Shown here in pieces: positions 1 to 9,360 of a DNA stretch of 64,000 nucleotides. Numbering within the stretch: the first letter of the stretch is position 1; each line of letters begins with the position of its first letter. Location of the stretch: positions 123,015-187,014 of the forward strand of contig JADKBS010000019.1 of assembly GCA_016714985.1 (NCBI GenBank), in the 5' to 3' direction. This DNA is from Saprospiraceae bacterium (GTDB lineage Bacteria > Bacteroidota > Bacteroidia > Chitinophagales > Saprospiraceae). The notes under the pieces are model-generated. The model was given only the letters and a program-made list of their open reading frames with translations, made no database searches and was not told where the DNA came from. The translations under genes were made by a program, and so were the position numbers.

Positions 1-2145
1 ACAGTATATGTGGTGAACGTGAGCTACCACAAAAGCACCGATGGCGGCCGCACCTTCAAGTCGCTGGACGCTAACCACGGCGATCACCACGACCTTTGGA
101 TTGCCCCGGAAGACAACCGCCGCATGATCATGGCCGACGACGGCGGCGGTCAGGTCAGTTACGACGGCGGCGACACTTGGAGCACCCTCAACAACCAACC
201 AACGGCGCAGTTCTACCGGGTGACAACGGACAACCATTTCCCCTACCGCATCTATGTTGCGCAGCAGGACAACAGCACCTTGCGCATAGCGCATCGGACG
301 CAAGGTGGCAGCATCGGCGAGGATGATTGGGAGACAACGGCTGGCTGCGAGTGCGGCCACATCGCCATTGACCCACTGAACAACGACATAGTGTATGGCG
401 GTTGCTATGACGGCATCATCGAGCGGCAAGACCACAAAACGGGCTTCAACCGCAGCATCAATGTCTGGCCGAACAATCCGATGGGGCACGGCGTAGAGGA
501 CATGAAGTACCGCTTCCAATGGAACTTCCCCATTTTCTTCTCACCGCACGACCCGAAGAAGCTCTACACGGCCTCCAACCACCTGCACGTCACCACCAAC
601 GAGGGACAGAGCTGGGAAGTCATCTCCCCCGACCTCACCCGCAACGACCGCTCCAAGCAAGGCTCCAGCGGCGGCCCCATCACCAAGGACAACACCTCGG
701 TGGAATACTACTGCACCATTTTTGCGGCAGCAGAAAGCCCACGGGTAAAGGACCTGCTCTGGACGGGCAGCGACGACGGCCTCGTGCAGGTAAGCCGTGA
801 TGGGGGCAAAGCTTGGACAGACGTTACGCCCAAGGGGCTGCCCGAATGGATTCAAATCAACAGCCTCGAACCCAGTCCCTACGAGGACGGCGGCTGCTAT
901 ATCGCTGCCACCAACTATAAGAACGGCGACTACCTACCCTACCTCTACAAGACTTCAGATTACGGTAAAACTTGGGTGAAAATTGTGAATGGCATTGACG
1001 CCCAGCATTTTACGAGGGTAGTGCGGGCAGACCCCAAGCGCAAAGGGCTGCTTTACGCTGGCACGGAAACGGGCATGTACCTCAGCTTCGACGATGGGGC
1101 AAACTGGCAGCCGTTCCAACTCAACCTGCCCATCGTTCCCATCACCGACCTCACCATCAAGTACGACAACCTCATCGCTGCCACGCAGGGCCGCAGCATC
1201 TGGATGATGGACGACCTCACCGTGCTGCACCAGCAGGCCGAAGAATTGTCGAAGAAGACCTTCCACCTTTACCGCCCCAAGGACGCCTACCGCATGGACG
1301 GCTTTCAGATAAAAGACCTGAAAACCGCTGGAACCAACCACCCCAGCGGCGTCAACGTCCACTACTACCTGCCCAATGTGGACACCGCTAAAACCGAGGT
1401 GAAAATCGCCTTCCTCGACAGCCGGGACAGCATCATCCGGCAGTTTTCAACGAAGGCAAAGGAAGCGAAAGAGAAGTTTTCGGTGAAACCCGGTGGCAAT
1501 ACCTTCACCTGGAACACCCGCTACCCCGACGCCAAATCGTTCGAGGGAATGATACTCTGGTGGGCAGGTACGGCTGGCCCGAAGGCGCTGCCCGGCAACT
1601 ACAAGGTGCGCCTGACGGTAGGGGAGGAGGTGCAAATGGCCGATTTCCGCATCCTGAAAGACCCTCGCTCGCCCGTCACGGATGCCGAGTTGCGCCAGCA
1701 GTTCGACTTCCTCCTGGGGGTGCGGGACAAGGTGACGGAGGCGCACACGGCCATCGTCCATATCCGTGACCTGCGCCCGCAAATCAAGGGCTTCACGGGG
1801 CGGTTGGACAAGGCAAATGCCGACCACAAACCCATCCTTGACCTTGGCCAGCAGATGGATTCCATTATGACCAAAGTGGAGGAGAGCCTGTACCAGACCA
1901 AGAACCGCTCCGGCCAAGACCCGCTCAACTTCCCCATCCGGCTGACGAACAAGCTGGGTCACCTCACCGCCCTCACCTCCGGCGACTACCCACCTACCGA
2001 GCAAGCCGTGGCCGTGCAGCGTGAACTGACGGGCGAGATCGACAAATGGCTGGCGGAGTTTGCGAAAGTGAAAAACGAAATGCTACCGAGCTTCAACAAG
2101 TTGATACGGGAGAAGGAGGTGGATGCGGTAAGGTTGAAGAAGTAG
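1..2145 (+). CDS. BNR/sortilin-type beta-propeller protein, 5' truncated
   Basis: The frame is open from base 1, so the true start lies outside the window; about 714 residues of the C-terminal part are present. The N-terminal half carries repeated Asp-box/BNR-like motifs (STDGGRTF, SYDGGDTW, TNEGQSW, SRDGGKAW, TSDYGKTW, SFDDGANW), the signature of sortilin/VPS10-like beta-propellers often labelled glycosyl hydrolase in Bacteroidota. The C-terminal third (from about base 1400) is a beta-rich region followed by a charged helical tail, as in the usual 1000-residue members of this family. Such proteins are exported, but the signal peptide is not in view. No catalytic residues can be assigned, so an enzymatic role is not supported. 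It converges on the minus-strand gene at 2166. Confidence 0.85.
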   Translation, partial: TVYVVNVSYHKSTDGGRTFKSLDANHGDHHDLWIAPEDNRRMIMADDGGGQVSYDGGDTWSTLNNQPTAQFYRVTTDNHFPYRIYVAQQDNSTLRIAHRTQGGSIGEDDWETTAGCECGHIAIDPLNNDIVYGGCYDGIIERQDHKTGFNRSINVWPNNPMGHGVEDMKYRFQWNFPIFFSPHDPKKLYTASNHLHVTTNEGQSWEVISPDLTRNDRSKQGSSGGPITKDNTSVEYYCTIFAAAESPRVKDLLWTGSDDGLVQVSRDGGKAWTDVTPKGLPEWIQINSLEPSPYEDGGCYIAATNYKNGDYLPYLYKTSDYGKTWVKIVNGIDAQHFTRVVRADPKRKGLLYAGTETGMYLSFDDGANWQPFQLNLPIVPITDLTIKYDNLIAATQGRSIWMMDDLTVLHQQAEELSKKTFHLYRPKDAYRMDGFQIKDLKTAGTNHPSGVNVHYYLPNVDTAKTEVKIAFLDSRDSIIRQFSTKAKEAKEKFSVKPGGNTFTWNTRYPDAKSFEGMILWWAGTAGPKALPGNYKVRLTVGEEVQMADFRILKDPRSPVTDAELRQQFDFLLGVRDKVTEAHTAIVHIRDLRPQIKGFTGRLDKANADHKPILDLGQQMDSIMTKVEESLYQTKNRSGQDPLNFPIRLTNKLGHLTALTSGDYPPTEQAVAVQRELTGEIDKWLAEFAKVKNEMLPSFNKLIREKEVDAVRLKK

Positions 2146-2165
2146 TCGGGGAGTTTACTTCCCAC

Positions 2166-2669
2166 CTACTGGGGGCTTTCCGGCAAATAATGGTACCCCA
2201 AATACGCAATCTTCCACACCCCGTCCTGCTTTTCGAGGATGCGGGTTTCAAGCGATTTGCCCAAGAGCTTGCGGGTGTCCTTTTCGTAGGAGAACTGCTC
2301 GAAGGTGTACCAGGCCATGTCGTGCGAAATCCTGAAATTTTCGTTGGCCCTTTCCTCAGTGGAGCCTTGCCATAGTGTTTCATTGGCATCGAACTGCTTT
2401 TTCTTAGTCTCTTTCAGGGATTCGAAACCATTATAGGATTCGACTTTATGGGGATACCCCTCCCAATAGCCGTACTTTCGGAAAGCGGGCGATTCGAGGT
2501 AAGTGCTCTTCCATGCCTCGAAATCCTGTTTGTAGTAGGATTCTGTCTCCTTGGCAATGACGGCCTGGATGGCCGCTTTTTCTTTTTCGAAATCCACGGG
2601 TGGTAAAGGGCTTTGGCAGCCGAGCAATACAGTGGTTAGGAGGAAAATGATGATCTTACCAACTTTCAT
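2166..2669 (-). CDS. NTF2-like (SnoaL/DUF4440-type) lipoprotein
   Basis: 167 residues. The ATG at 2669 was chosen because it opens a lipoprotein signal with lipobox LLGC (Cys18); the open frame upstream runs into a palindrome and has no signal. After the lipobox the sequence shows a helical start (AIQAVIAKETESYY), a W-rich middle and the closing strand pattern ETRILEKQDGVWKIAYLG typical of NTF2-like cone folds. It is a clear relative of the lipoprotein at 29527-30084 (ETRIMEKEADGWKIVNVS). Probably anchored in the periplasm or outer membrane; ligand unknown. Known families of this fold range from enzymes to binding proteins, so no reaction is proposed. Confidence 0.75.
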   Translation of the reverse strand: MKVGKIIIFLLTTVLLGCQSPLPPVDFEKEKAAIQAVIAKETESYYKQDFEAWKSTYLESPAFRKYGYWEGYPHKVESYNGFESLKETKKKQFDANETLWQGSTEERANENFRISHDMAWYTFEQFSYEKDTRKLLGKSLETRILEKQDGVWKIAYLGYHYLPESPQ

Positions 2670-2704
2670 GGTTGTTGATTTTTGAGAATATTCATTTTTC
2701 TGTA

Positions 2705-2773
2705 TCAAGCAACGCCGCAACGGACGCAACGCTTTGATAATTAATACGTTGCGCTCGTGGCGGCGTTGCTTGA
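2705..2773. repeat. inverted short-period array, caacg unit
   Basis: Left arm 2705-2731 and right arm 2747-2773 are inverted copies (about 23 of 27 positions pair), each built of degenerate 8-nt units containing gcaacg. The loop is 15 nt. It lies just upstream of the ATG at 2669. One member of the class described in the findings. Confidence 0.7.
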
Positions 2774-2859
2774 CACACTTTTTGAACACACTCCCTGATT
2801 TTTATTAAATTAAATGCTCAATGATGTCCAAATTTCCGGCAAGGTAGAAGGCTTTCCGC

Positions 2860-3618
2860 TTATGTAAAACCGTTTGGCTTTTCGTATGCCGAAACCTGCT
2901 CATTTTCCAGTGCCTTCGCCTCGGAAAACAACCTCCCCGGCAGCCTTTCCATGATTTCCCGCTCACCTGGCCCGTGTCGTTCGATGGTCGCCCTATTTCC
3001 TTTAAAATAAAAAATGGGGTACGAGCCTGCCTCCCCATCCGTCTCCTCGCAACGGATGATGAGCGGCAGTTGCCGTTGTTTCGCAAACTCGAAGGCTCGC
3101 TCCCAGTCCGTGATGGAGCCGAGCGGGTCGCCGCTCAGGTTGGCGCTGGTACAGAGCGGCGCAGTATAGCGGTGGCCACCAAAGAATCCCGTGTCCGGCT
3201 CGTTTTGGAACTCCCTTTCGATGGCCCTGAACAGCGCCCTGTGCGGCCCATCCACTAATAATCCTTGGTGCGTACCACCCTGTATGACGGGGCTTTGGAA
3301 ATGCGGGGCTTGCACGGCAAAACGGATAAAAGCCCCTGTCAGGCAATGCATCTGGTTGGGAGTGCCGAGTTCAGGCGGCAAGCTGCCAGGCTGGGACATG
3401 GCATGAAAGCGGTTGAGGTTTCCAATGGCCGTGCCGTAGTTTTTCATCGGTAGCCGCAGCTTGGCCTGGTTCAGGCGTTCGATACCCAACCGGGTGGCAG
3501 GGGCGAGCAGGACGAAGACGGCGGGCATCTGAAGCATCAAGACGCCCGCAGTGTGCAGGGCTTCGAGCACAGCGGGAACGGCTTCCCGGTCGAGAATGGA
3601 CAATTCACGGATTCTCAT
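2860..3618 (-). CDS. Sua5/YciO/YrdC-like domain protein
   Basis: 252 residues from the ATG at 3618; the longer open frame starts inside a repeat element and is not credible. The motif TSANLSGDP near residue 147 matches the conserved S-x-N loop of the YrdC/Sua5 fold that binds ATP and bicarbonate in threonylcarbamoyl-AMP synthases. However, the usual N-terminal PTDTxYGL motif is absent, replaced by a divergent segment (LPMKNYGTAIGNL). This looks like a YrdC-fold paralog rather than the housekeeping enzyme of the tRNA t6A pathway. It is co-directional with the maleate isomerase-like gene upstream, separated by a hairpin element. Function unknown. Confidence 0.6.
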   Translation of the reverse strand: MRIRELSILDREAVPAVLEALHTAGVLMLQMPAVFVLLAPATRLGIERLNQAKLRLPMKNYGTAIGNLNRFHAMSQPGSLPPELGTPNQMHCLTGAFIRFAVQAPHFQSPVIQGGTHQGLLVDGPHRALFRAIEREFQNEPDTGFFGGHRYTAPLCTSANLSGDPLGSITDWERAFEFAKQRQLPLIIRCEETDGEAGSYPIFYFKGNRATIERHGPGEREIMERLPGRLFSEAKALENEQVSAYEKPNGFT

Positions 3619-3632
3619 TTGGTTGTTTTTTG

Positions 3633-3763
3633 GTAACTGCTTAGGAGGGTGTGGGAGGAGAGAAAAAGATTTTATTTTTTCTCTCTCCTCCCACATTTTG
3701 GGGTATTTTTTGGGGAAAAACTTTCAATTTTCCCCAAAAAAATACCCCCTTTTAAGCAGTTAC
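3633..3763. repeat. nested palindromic element, copy 1
   Basis: An outer inverted repeat (gtaactgctta at 3633-3643, taagcagttac at 3753-3763) encloses two hairpins. The first pairs gtgggaggagagaaaaa (3651-3667) with ttttttctctctcctcccac (3675-3694). The second pairs ggggtattttttgggga with tccccaaaaaaatacccc (about 3699-3747). The first hairpin and the outer terminus recur at 54561-54619. It lies 3' of the minus-strand gene ending at 3777 and could terminate it. Confidence 0.75.
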
Positions 3764-3776
3764 GTTTTTTGAAAAA

Positions 3777-4571
3777 TTAGTGGGAAAGTTCAAAAAGGCC
3801 AACACCTTGCAGCAAGCTGCCGAAGCCTTCAATGGCAGGTGGGAGGCCCAGCTTTTTCAGGGTTTGGAAAACAGTGGCCGAAGCGGCTGTGACCACCCGG
3901 ATGCCCGTCAGGCGTTCCGCTTCCGCAATCATGCCGAGCGAAGGCATTTGCACGCAGGCCGACAGCACGATGGCGTTCACATTGCCGGGGATGTTGTCGA
4001 GCAGGCGCAACAGGTTGTCGGGGTCGAGCTTGCCGACGGCTTCGTTGTCGGCTACCGACAACGATTGTGCAGATACGACTTCAATGCCCTCGTCGCTGAG
4101 GTATCGGCAAACCTTGTTAGTGAGTGCGGGCAGGTAGGGCGCCAACAATGCAATGCGCCCGGCGTCGAGGTCGTGCAGGGTATCCACCAAGGCCCCAGCG
4201 CTGGTAACAACAGGGGCAGGGCGACCTTCGGCTTGGAGTGTTTGCTCCAGTTTCGCCTCGATGCGGCGGTGTGCCCCCGGCCCTTCGACCATGATGGCGA
4301 CGAGGCAGGCGTACAAAACGGCGTCCACAGAGGCGTCCGCCAATTCGAGAATCGCCCTTTCTGCCTGGGTGTTCATGGCAAACAGGCTTTCCGGGTCAAC
4401 GTGCTTCATGCGCACCCGGCTGCCGTGGAAACTGAACTTTTCGACGAAGGCGCTTTCCCGGCGGCGCAACATCCGGGGCACTTCCTTTTCCATCGTGACA
4501 TTGGAACTCGGCACTATCATGCCGATGCGGATGGGGGCTGCCGGTCTGGCAGCATAGGATGGAGTTTTCAT
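3777..4571 (-). CDS. maleate cis-trans isomerase / Asp-Glu racemase superfamily protein
   Basis: 264 residues from the ATG at 4571. The N-terminal motif VPSSNVTMEKE (residues 19-29) and two cysteines in conserved settings, YACLVAIM (Cys89) and LSACVQMPS (Cys206), match maleate isomerase and arylmalonate decarboxylase-like members of the Asp/Glu racemase superfamily, where a Cys pair flanks the active site. The family interconverts maleate and fumarate or decarboxylates malonates; the substrate here cannot be told. Cytoplasmic, no signal peptide. No linked nicotinate or maleate catabolic genes are visible, so the pathway is unknown. Confidence 0.75.
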   Translation of the reverse strand: MKTPSYAARPAAPIRIGMIVPSSNVTMEKEVPRMLRRRESAFVEKFSFHGSRVRMKHVDPESLFAMNTQAERAILELADASVDAVLYACLVAIMVEGPGAHRRIEAKLEQTLQAEGRPAPVVTSAGALVDTLHDLDAGRIALLAPYLPALTNKVCRYLSDEGIEVVSAQSLSVADNEAVGKLDPDNLLRLLDNIPGNVNAIVLSACVQMPSLGMIAEAERLTGIRVVTAASATVFQTLKKLGLPPAIEGFGSLLQGVGLFELSH

Positions 4572-4708
4572 TTGATTGAATTTTGAAGGTTTTTTTAATG
4601 ATTGTATTCGTTTTTGATTGCCCACGCCTTCTTCATCTGCGCTTTGAAAAAGACAAAATCCATGTCGGAGTCCGGATCATATTGTTGACTTTCCCCATTG
4701 TAAACATT

Positions 4709-5752
4709 TCACCGTACCACCACCTTTTCCACCCACAATTGTCGCCTATTGGAGATTTGCAAAATATAAACCCCGCTGGGTAGTGCCCGCTCGCTTCCTA
4801 TTTTCCACCTGCCCCCGCTCTTCAGTGCTGACCATACCTTCTGCCCCTGTGCATCTATCAAGCAGGCGGTTATTTCTTCTTCTGAAATATCGGATAATTC
4901 TACCCAAAAACGACCATCGTTCGGGTTGGGAGAAATGCTCAATTGCGGGGCGTCGGAGGGCAGTTCGGCACTGACAAGATGGGAATATACATATCGCCCA
5001 TCAAGGTCTATTTGCCGAAGGCGATAATAATAGTTCACCCCCGCCCTTACATCGGTATCCTTGAGCGAATAGGGCTGCTCCCAACTTCCGCCAAGGCTTG
5101 GCTGCCAACCTATTTTGGTGAAATGCCGACCATCATCCTCCGAACGCTGGATTTCGTAGCCCGAAAAATTGGTTTCGTTTACAGACTTCCACGCCAAATG
5201 AATCGTCCCATCCTTTGTATTTGTGTTGAAAAATAGCAGTTCCAACGGCAATGGGCTGGAGTTGAGCGGTACGAGGTTATTTGCATCAAGGATATCGCTG
5301 TTGTTGTCCAAGAACACGATGTGGACGGGGTGGGCAGCGTTCCATTGCAGGTTCGAAAAACCATTGGGGTCGAGCACCGTGAAGCGTACCCGAGCAAGGT
5401 TGGTCTCTGCCGGAAACACGCCGATGGGGATGCCACTGTTGTCCACGTTCAGTTCTATGTTCAACGAGGCGAGGTTGGCACCCGGCGAAGTCATGGTCGG
5501 TGTGGAATAATTGGCGCTCAGGTTGTGCGAAACCAATACCGGCGACGCAATATCGCTGCCATTGTAGGAAAAGACGAGGTTTGAGGAGCCAAGCCTGCCT
5601 GCCGAGGTGTAGGATAGGATGATGTCCACGACATAGTCCGAGCCGTTGGCGCTCACGAATTGAAAACGCAGGTTATAATCCGGCTGTGACACGGCATATT
5701 TCCCGAAGGAAAAGAAGAAAAACAACGGCAGGATGTATTTGATGTGATTCAT
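4709..5752 (-). CDS. T9SS-sorted secreted protein with N-terminal beta-sandwich module
   Basis: 347 residues. A signal peptide (residues 1-22, ending AVSQ) is followed by a roughly 140-residue beta-sandwich module with spaced SNLVFSYNGSD and LARVRFTVLDPNG segments, reminiscent of cohesin-type modules in T9SS proteins. A fibronectin III-like segment follows (LELLFFNTNTKDGTIHLAW, then YEIQRSEDDG). The last 75 residues form a type A T9SS sorting domain (SISPNPNDGRFWVEL, then PSGVYILQI), so the product should be surface-attached or released. It sits 58 bp downstream of the G8 protein whose C-terminus has dockerin-like repeats. The cohesin-like reading is tentative. Confidence 0.8.
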   Translation of the reverse strand: MNHIKYILPLFFFFSFGKYAVSQPDYNLRFQFVSANGSDYVVDIILSYTSAGRLGSSNLVFSYNGSDIASPVLVSHNLSANYSTPTMTSPGANLASLNIELNVDNSGIPIGVFPAETNLARVRFTVLDPNGFSNLQWNAAHPVHIVFLDNNSDILDANNLVPLNSSPLPLELLFFNTNTKDGTIHLAWKSVNETNFSGYEIQRSEDDGRHFTKIGWQPSLGGSWEQPYSLKDTDVRAGVNYYYRLRQIDLDGRYVYSHLVSAELPSDAPQLSISPNPNDGRFWVELSDISEEEITACLIDAQGQKVWSALKSGGRWKIGSERALPSGVYILQISNRRQLWVEKVVVR

Positions 5753-5777
5753 TTTTTTTTTTGATGATTTGATTAAA

Positions 5778-5808
5778 AATTTCTCAATTTCTCAATTTCC
5801 CAATTTCC
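5778..5808. repeat. single-arm short-period array, caatttc unit
   Basis: Three to four degenerate copies of a caatttctc/caatttccc unit between two minus-strand genes. The same unit recurs in the inverted array at 57475-57564. No inverted partner is seen here. Confidence 0.6.
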
Positions 5809-5809
5809 A

Positions 5810-8800
5810 TCATGGCAATTGCTGCACCCTGCCATTGTTCAGCCGCCAGAACAAGTTCCGGTCAACGGCGTTCACGCCGCCGTTCAGGTTCCAGTCGGCG
5901 GTAGAAGTTTGGTAGGTGAAGGGTTGGCCGTTTTGAAGCCGCCAAAACAGGTTGCGGTCAATGGCGTTGATGACCCCGTTCGCATTGCCGTCCCCCGACC
6001 AAAGACCCATGCGGCCACCGCCAAGGTCAGTTTGGGCATTGGTGCCATAAGTTGCGATGGAGGTAAAATCTATCGGGACCTTATTTGCCGACAGGCCAAC
6101 AGTGCTGCCTGTCATAGCGCCTAAATGGTTTCGATGGCGCACGGCGAGGTGGTAATTGCCCGGCAACACCCCATGGAAGGCCACGGGCGAAAGACCGTCC
6201 AAGTCCACCACATCGCCGTCCCGCTGCAAGAGGGCCGAGCGGGTAGCAATGACCGTGGCTGGGTTCAGCGAGTCCCGCAGTTCGAGGAAAACCCAGTCAA
6301 CCGGGGCATTGTCGCCCTCGAAGTAATAGGCACTCACATCAAACCGCTCGCCGCCGCCATTGCCGACGTGCGTGAAGCCAAGCGCATTGTAAGGCTCGTC
6401 GAGCGGTAGGTGGATGCCCGTTCGGAGGTGGTCGTTCATGTCCGTGCCATTGTAGGGGCCTTGGAGTAACACCTTTGGCGACACCCGCAACGGCTCCCCG
6501 TACAAGCGCAGCCGGAACATGCGGTAGAGTTCCTCGTCGGCAGTCGGGGGGAAGTCGCCGGGGTTGAACCATTGCTGCACACCGCCCACCAGTTTTACCC
6601 AAACCCGGTCATTGGTGGCGTCCTGCCAGTAGGTCTCGCCGGGCGATGCAAGCAGGGACGCAAAATCCGCTACGGCGGCATAATCATTTCGGTAGATGCC
6701 GTGGTTGAGGTTCATGTAGGAATGCCAGGTGGTGGTGTACAATTCCTCCACCGCATATTCACCCGAAAACTGCACACCGAGTATCAGCGTATCATTGTTG
6801 GTCAACATGTTTTCCATAGCCACCGCCACATCAAATACCTCCGGGACGGTCGGAAAATCGAGTGTATAGGCGCTGCTTGGGTGCGCCGCAAAATGCCGCA
6901 TGTGCGCCAAAATCCAACCCGGCTGTGCCTCCTCCACCGTCCAGTTGCCGATGGTGTTCAGGCTGTTGTCGAGGCGTTCGACGTGAATTTCCATATAGTC
7001 CTCATAATCAATATTGTTGTTGTTCACCACAAAATCATTGATGCCATAAAACGGCCCCTCCACCAGCACCCCGCCCGACGTTGCGGCATTCGGCTGCACG
7101 ATGGTCGGGGTTTGGTTGTAGGTAAAAAACGGGGTGTCATAGACATAATAATTGTCCTCGGCGGGGCCGCCGCCCCAGTTGTCATGGGGGTCGTGGAGCG
7201 CCCCGGAGAGCGCAAAATGCGGGAAGTCCGCCATCAATTTCACCCCTGTGTGAGAGTTGATGGTCAAGTTGTCAATATTGCGGACCTGCCCCTTGTCCAC
7301 CGGGCGGATGTAGTAGTCGTTGGTGGCAAAAGCGCCGCTCCTCGTATTGGCTATGGCCGGAAATTCGAGGAAGATATTGTGCCGGATGTCAAAAGCGCTG
7401 TGGTAGGTAGCGACCCCCGAAGGCGGCACCTCGCCCGTGAAATTGGGCCGGTCTGTGCCGTTCATCAAGTGGTTGAGGCTGGTGCCGACGATGAGGCAAC
7501 GCTCGATCATGCCATTGGCCCCAGAGCCTGCGAAAAACCGCCCGCAGTTGTCCGCTGACACGCACTCGAAATTGTCGGGCAAGGCAGCCCGGTCCCATAT
7601 CCCATGGTGGCCGTTTTTCCAAGTGGTATAACGGGAGAGCGAAAACCGCTCAATGGTGCTCCAGTCCACGGGGTTTTGGCCGTTGGAGGTGGAGAGGTAT
7701 TGGAACGCCTGCACATTGCCATCGGGGTCGGATTCCACAAAATCGAGCATGATGCCCTCGATGCGGCTGGTATGTGCCGTGTTGTTGTCAAAAACGCCGA
7801 AACGGAGCCGGCTTGGGTTGATGGGCACATTGATGCACAAGCCCCAAGGGTGGATGGGAAAGGCCAGCCAAAAGCCATTCGTGCCGCAGTCTGCCGCTGT
7901 ATTGTTCGTCACGGTGTTGTCGGGGTTGGCAATCCAGAAACCCGAAGCGCCCCGCTCTCCCGTTTCATGCTGTTTCAAGGGAATGACGGCGTTGCGGACA
8001 TGCATCACCAAATTGCCATCAACGACGTTGCGACGCTCGGCGGCATCCTCGAAAAAAACGCCGTGTCCCCGCACATCGAACACTATGTTGTTGCTCACCT
8101 CCACGCCGTTCGTGCCGTGGATGACGATGCCCCGGTGCTGTGATTCGTTCACAGTCGAGTTGCGTAAATACTGCCCTGTGGCATCCGGTAGCGTTTGGGA
8201 GCCTTCGTAGCTGAGCATGTGCCAATGGAAGGGATAGCGTCCCAACCTGCCCCGTTGCCCGCCCCGTCGTATCTCCACGCCGCTGACGTGCGCCACCCCC
8301 TGCACCATGCCCTCCCGCATGACCATGACATGACAACCAAAGCCCTGCGTTAGCCAGAGCGCATCGTTGGGCGCCTGGATGACGATGTTGCGGGTAAGGT
8401 TGCCCACTTCCGCCCTTTCATCCAAAATGGTTGGGGTAAAACCGGATGGTGCTGGTGGTGTTACCGGGTTTGTGTCCGTAAGGCTCATGCCAGAAGTGGT
8501 GGCGTATTGGAGCAGCCCCCAGCGGAAGGCATTCAACCCGCCATCGAGGGTGAGCGAGGTGCCATTGACGGCAGTCAGGCTAAGGCGCTGCGTGACGGAA
8601 TTCCCCGTAGGGCCAGCTTCGTAGTAATCCGTTGGGGCAATGGCCACCTCGTCGCCGACCGACCAATCCACATTTTCCATCAAAGTCAAGGAATTGCTGC
8701 CCTGTGGGGCATGGGCGTTGATTTTCGTCCAGGGAATAGCAGGTGGTGTTCCATGCAATTCCACCAGGCCACCCATGACCATAAGGCCACGGGTGCCCAT

Positions 8801-9277
8801 GCCCATGATGTTCTCATTTGGGTTGCTGGCGTTCAGCGAGATAGTTGCTTGGTGCGAAAACGGCATTGCCTCGCTCCCAATGTGCAGTTCCCACATGACC
8901 ATGACCCAACCGGCGGTCAGTTCGAGGTCTTGCTGGTCAAATTCGAGGATGCCTTCGATGGTCAGCCCGGCCAGCGGCGGCGTATCCTCGTCGAGCAGTA
9001 CGTGCATGCCAGCGGGGATGGTCACGGTGTCGCCCGCCACGGGCTTGGTACCGCCCCAGGTGGCGGGGTCTGACCAAGGAAGCGGCATGGCCAAAAAAGC
9101 CGTAGGTTTGACCGGGGCACACATCGGCGGCGGGGCGGTCCAGTCGAGCTTAGGGGCTGTGCTTGCTTTCGCCTTCGGCAAAAACCGCTCGGCTTCGGTA
9201 GCGGCCCGCCAAGTAAAAGCGGCCGTTGCGAAGCAAATAATCATCAATGGTAAAACAGGAATACGTCTCATTTTCAT
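5810..9277 (-). CDS. G8-domain right-handed beta-helix protein with C-terminal dockerin-like repeats
   Basis: 1155 residues with a signal peptide at the N-terminus. Residues about 65-190 form a G8 domain (WSDPATWGG, TIPAGMHVLLDED, TIEGILEFDQ). A long parallel beta-helix follows, with PbH1-type turns such as VEVSNNIVFDVRGHGVFFED and NTVTNNTAADCGTNGFWL. This combination occurs in CEMIP/TMEM2-like hyaluronan-binding proteins and in many bacterial surface proteins. The last 65 residues hold two EF-hand-like loops (DGNANGVINAID and DWNLNGGVNAVD, each followed by RNLFWRL), the layout of a type I dockerin; no T9SS sorting domain follows. It lies between the hybrid regulator and the T9SS protein at 4709. 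A role in polysaccharide binding or cleavage is plausible but unproven. Confidence 0.85.
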   Translation of the reverse strand: MKMRRIPVLPLMIICFATAAFTWRAATEAERFLPKAKASTAPKLDWTAPPPMCAPVKPTAFLAMPLPWSDPATWGGTKPVAGDTVTIPAGMHVLLDEDTPPLAGLTIEGILEFDQQDLELTAGWVMVMWELHIGSEAMPFSHQATISLNASNPNENIMGMGTRGLMVMGGLVELHGTPPAIPWTKINAHAPQGSNSLTLMENVDWSVGDEVAIAPTDYYEAGPTGNSVTQRLSLTAVNGTSLTLDGGLNAFRWGLLQYATTSGMSLTDTNPVTPPAPSGFTPTILDERAEVGNLTRNIVIQAPNDALWLTQGFGCHVMVMREGMVQGVAHVSGVEIRRGGQRGRLGRYPFHWHMLSYEGSQTLPDATGQYLRNSTVNESQHRGIVIHGTNGVEVSNNIVFDVRGHGVFFEDAAERRNVVDGNLVMHVRNAVIPLKQHETGERGASGFWIANPDNTVTNNTAADCGTNGFWLAFPIHPWGLCINVPINPSRLRFGVFDNNTAHTSRIEGIMLDFVESDPDGNVQAFQYLSTSNGQNPVDWSTIERFSLSRYTTWKNGHHGIWDRAALPDNFECVSADNCGRFFAGSGANGMIERCLIVGTSLNHLMNGTDRPNFTGEVPPSGVATYHSAFDIRHNIFLEFPAIANTRSGAFATNDYYIRPVDKGQVRNIDNLTINSHTGVKLMADFPHFALSGALHDPHDNWGGGPAEDNYYVYDTPFFTYNQTPTIVQPNAATSGGVLVEGPFYGINDFVVNNNNIDYEDYMEIHVERLDNSLNTIGNWTVEEAQPGWILAHMRHFAAHPSSAYTLDFPTVPEVFDVAVAMENMLTNNDTLILGVQFSGEYAVEELYTTTWHSYMNLNHGIYRNDYAAVADFASLLASPGETYWQDATNDRVWVKLVGGVQQWFNPGDFPPTADEELYRMFRLRLYGEPLRVSPKVLLQGPYNGTDMNDHLRTGIHLPLDEPYNALGFTHVGNGGGERFDVSAYYFEGDNAPVDWVFLELRDSLNPATVIATRSALLQRDGDVVDLDGLSPVAFHGVLPGNYHLAVRHRNHLGAMTGSTVGLSANKVPIDFTSIATYGTNAQTDLGGGRMGLWSGDGNANGVINAIDRNLFWRLQNGQPFTYQTSTADWNLNGGVNAVDRNLFWRLNNGRVQQLP

Positions 9278-9290
9278 CAGGTTGATTTGA

Positions 9291-9360
9291 GGTGCAAATC
9301 TGAGCCTGATGGGTGCCGATGGGCTTGGAATTATGTTTCAGAAGTTGGGAGATATGTTCC
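9291..9360 (-). promoter_or_regulatory. conserved upstream segment shared with 17083-17153
   Basis: Read on the minus strand, this stretch and 17083-17153 share TGAAACATAATTCC, then AGCC, GGC and AGATTTGCACC in the same order with similar spacing. Here it ends 13 bases before the ATG at 9277 and overlaps the 3' end of the regulator gene. The AGATTTG part resembles a weak -7 box. Probably a promoter or operator for surface-protein genes; inferred. Confidence 0.4.

Noticed and set aside
2805..3086. 93-residue minus-strand open frame
   Set aside because: Overlaps the YrdC-like gene in another frame without any family pattern.
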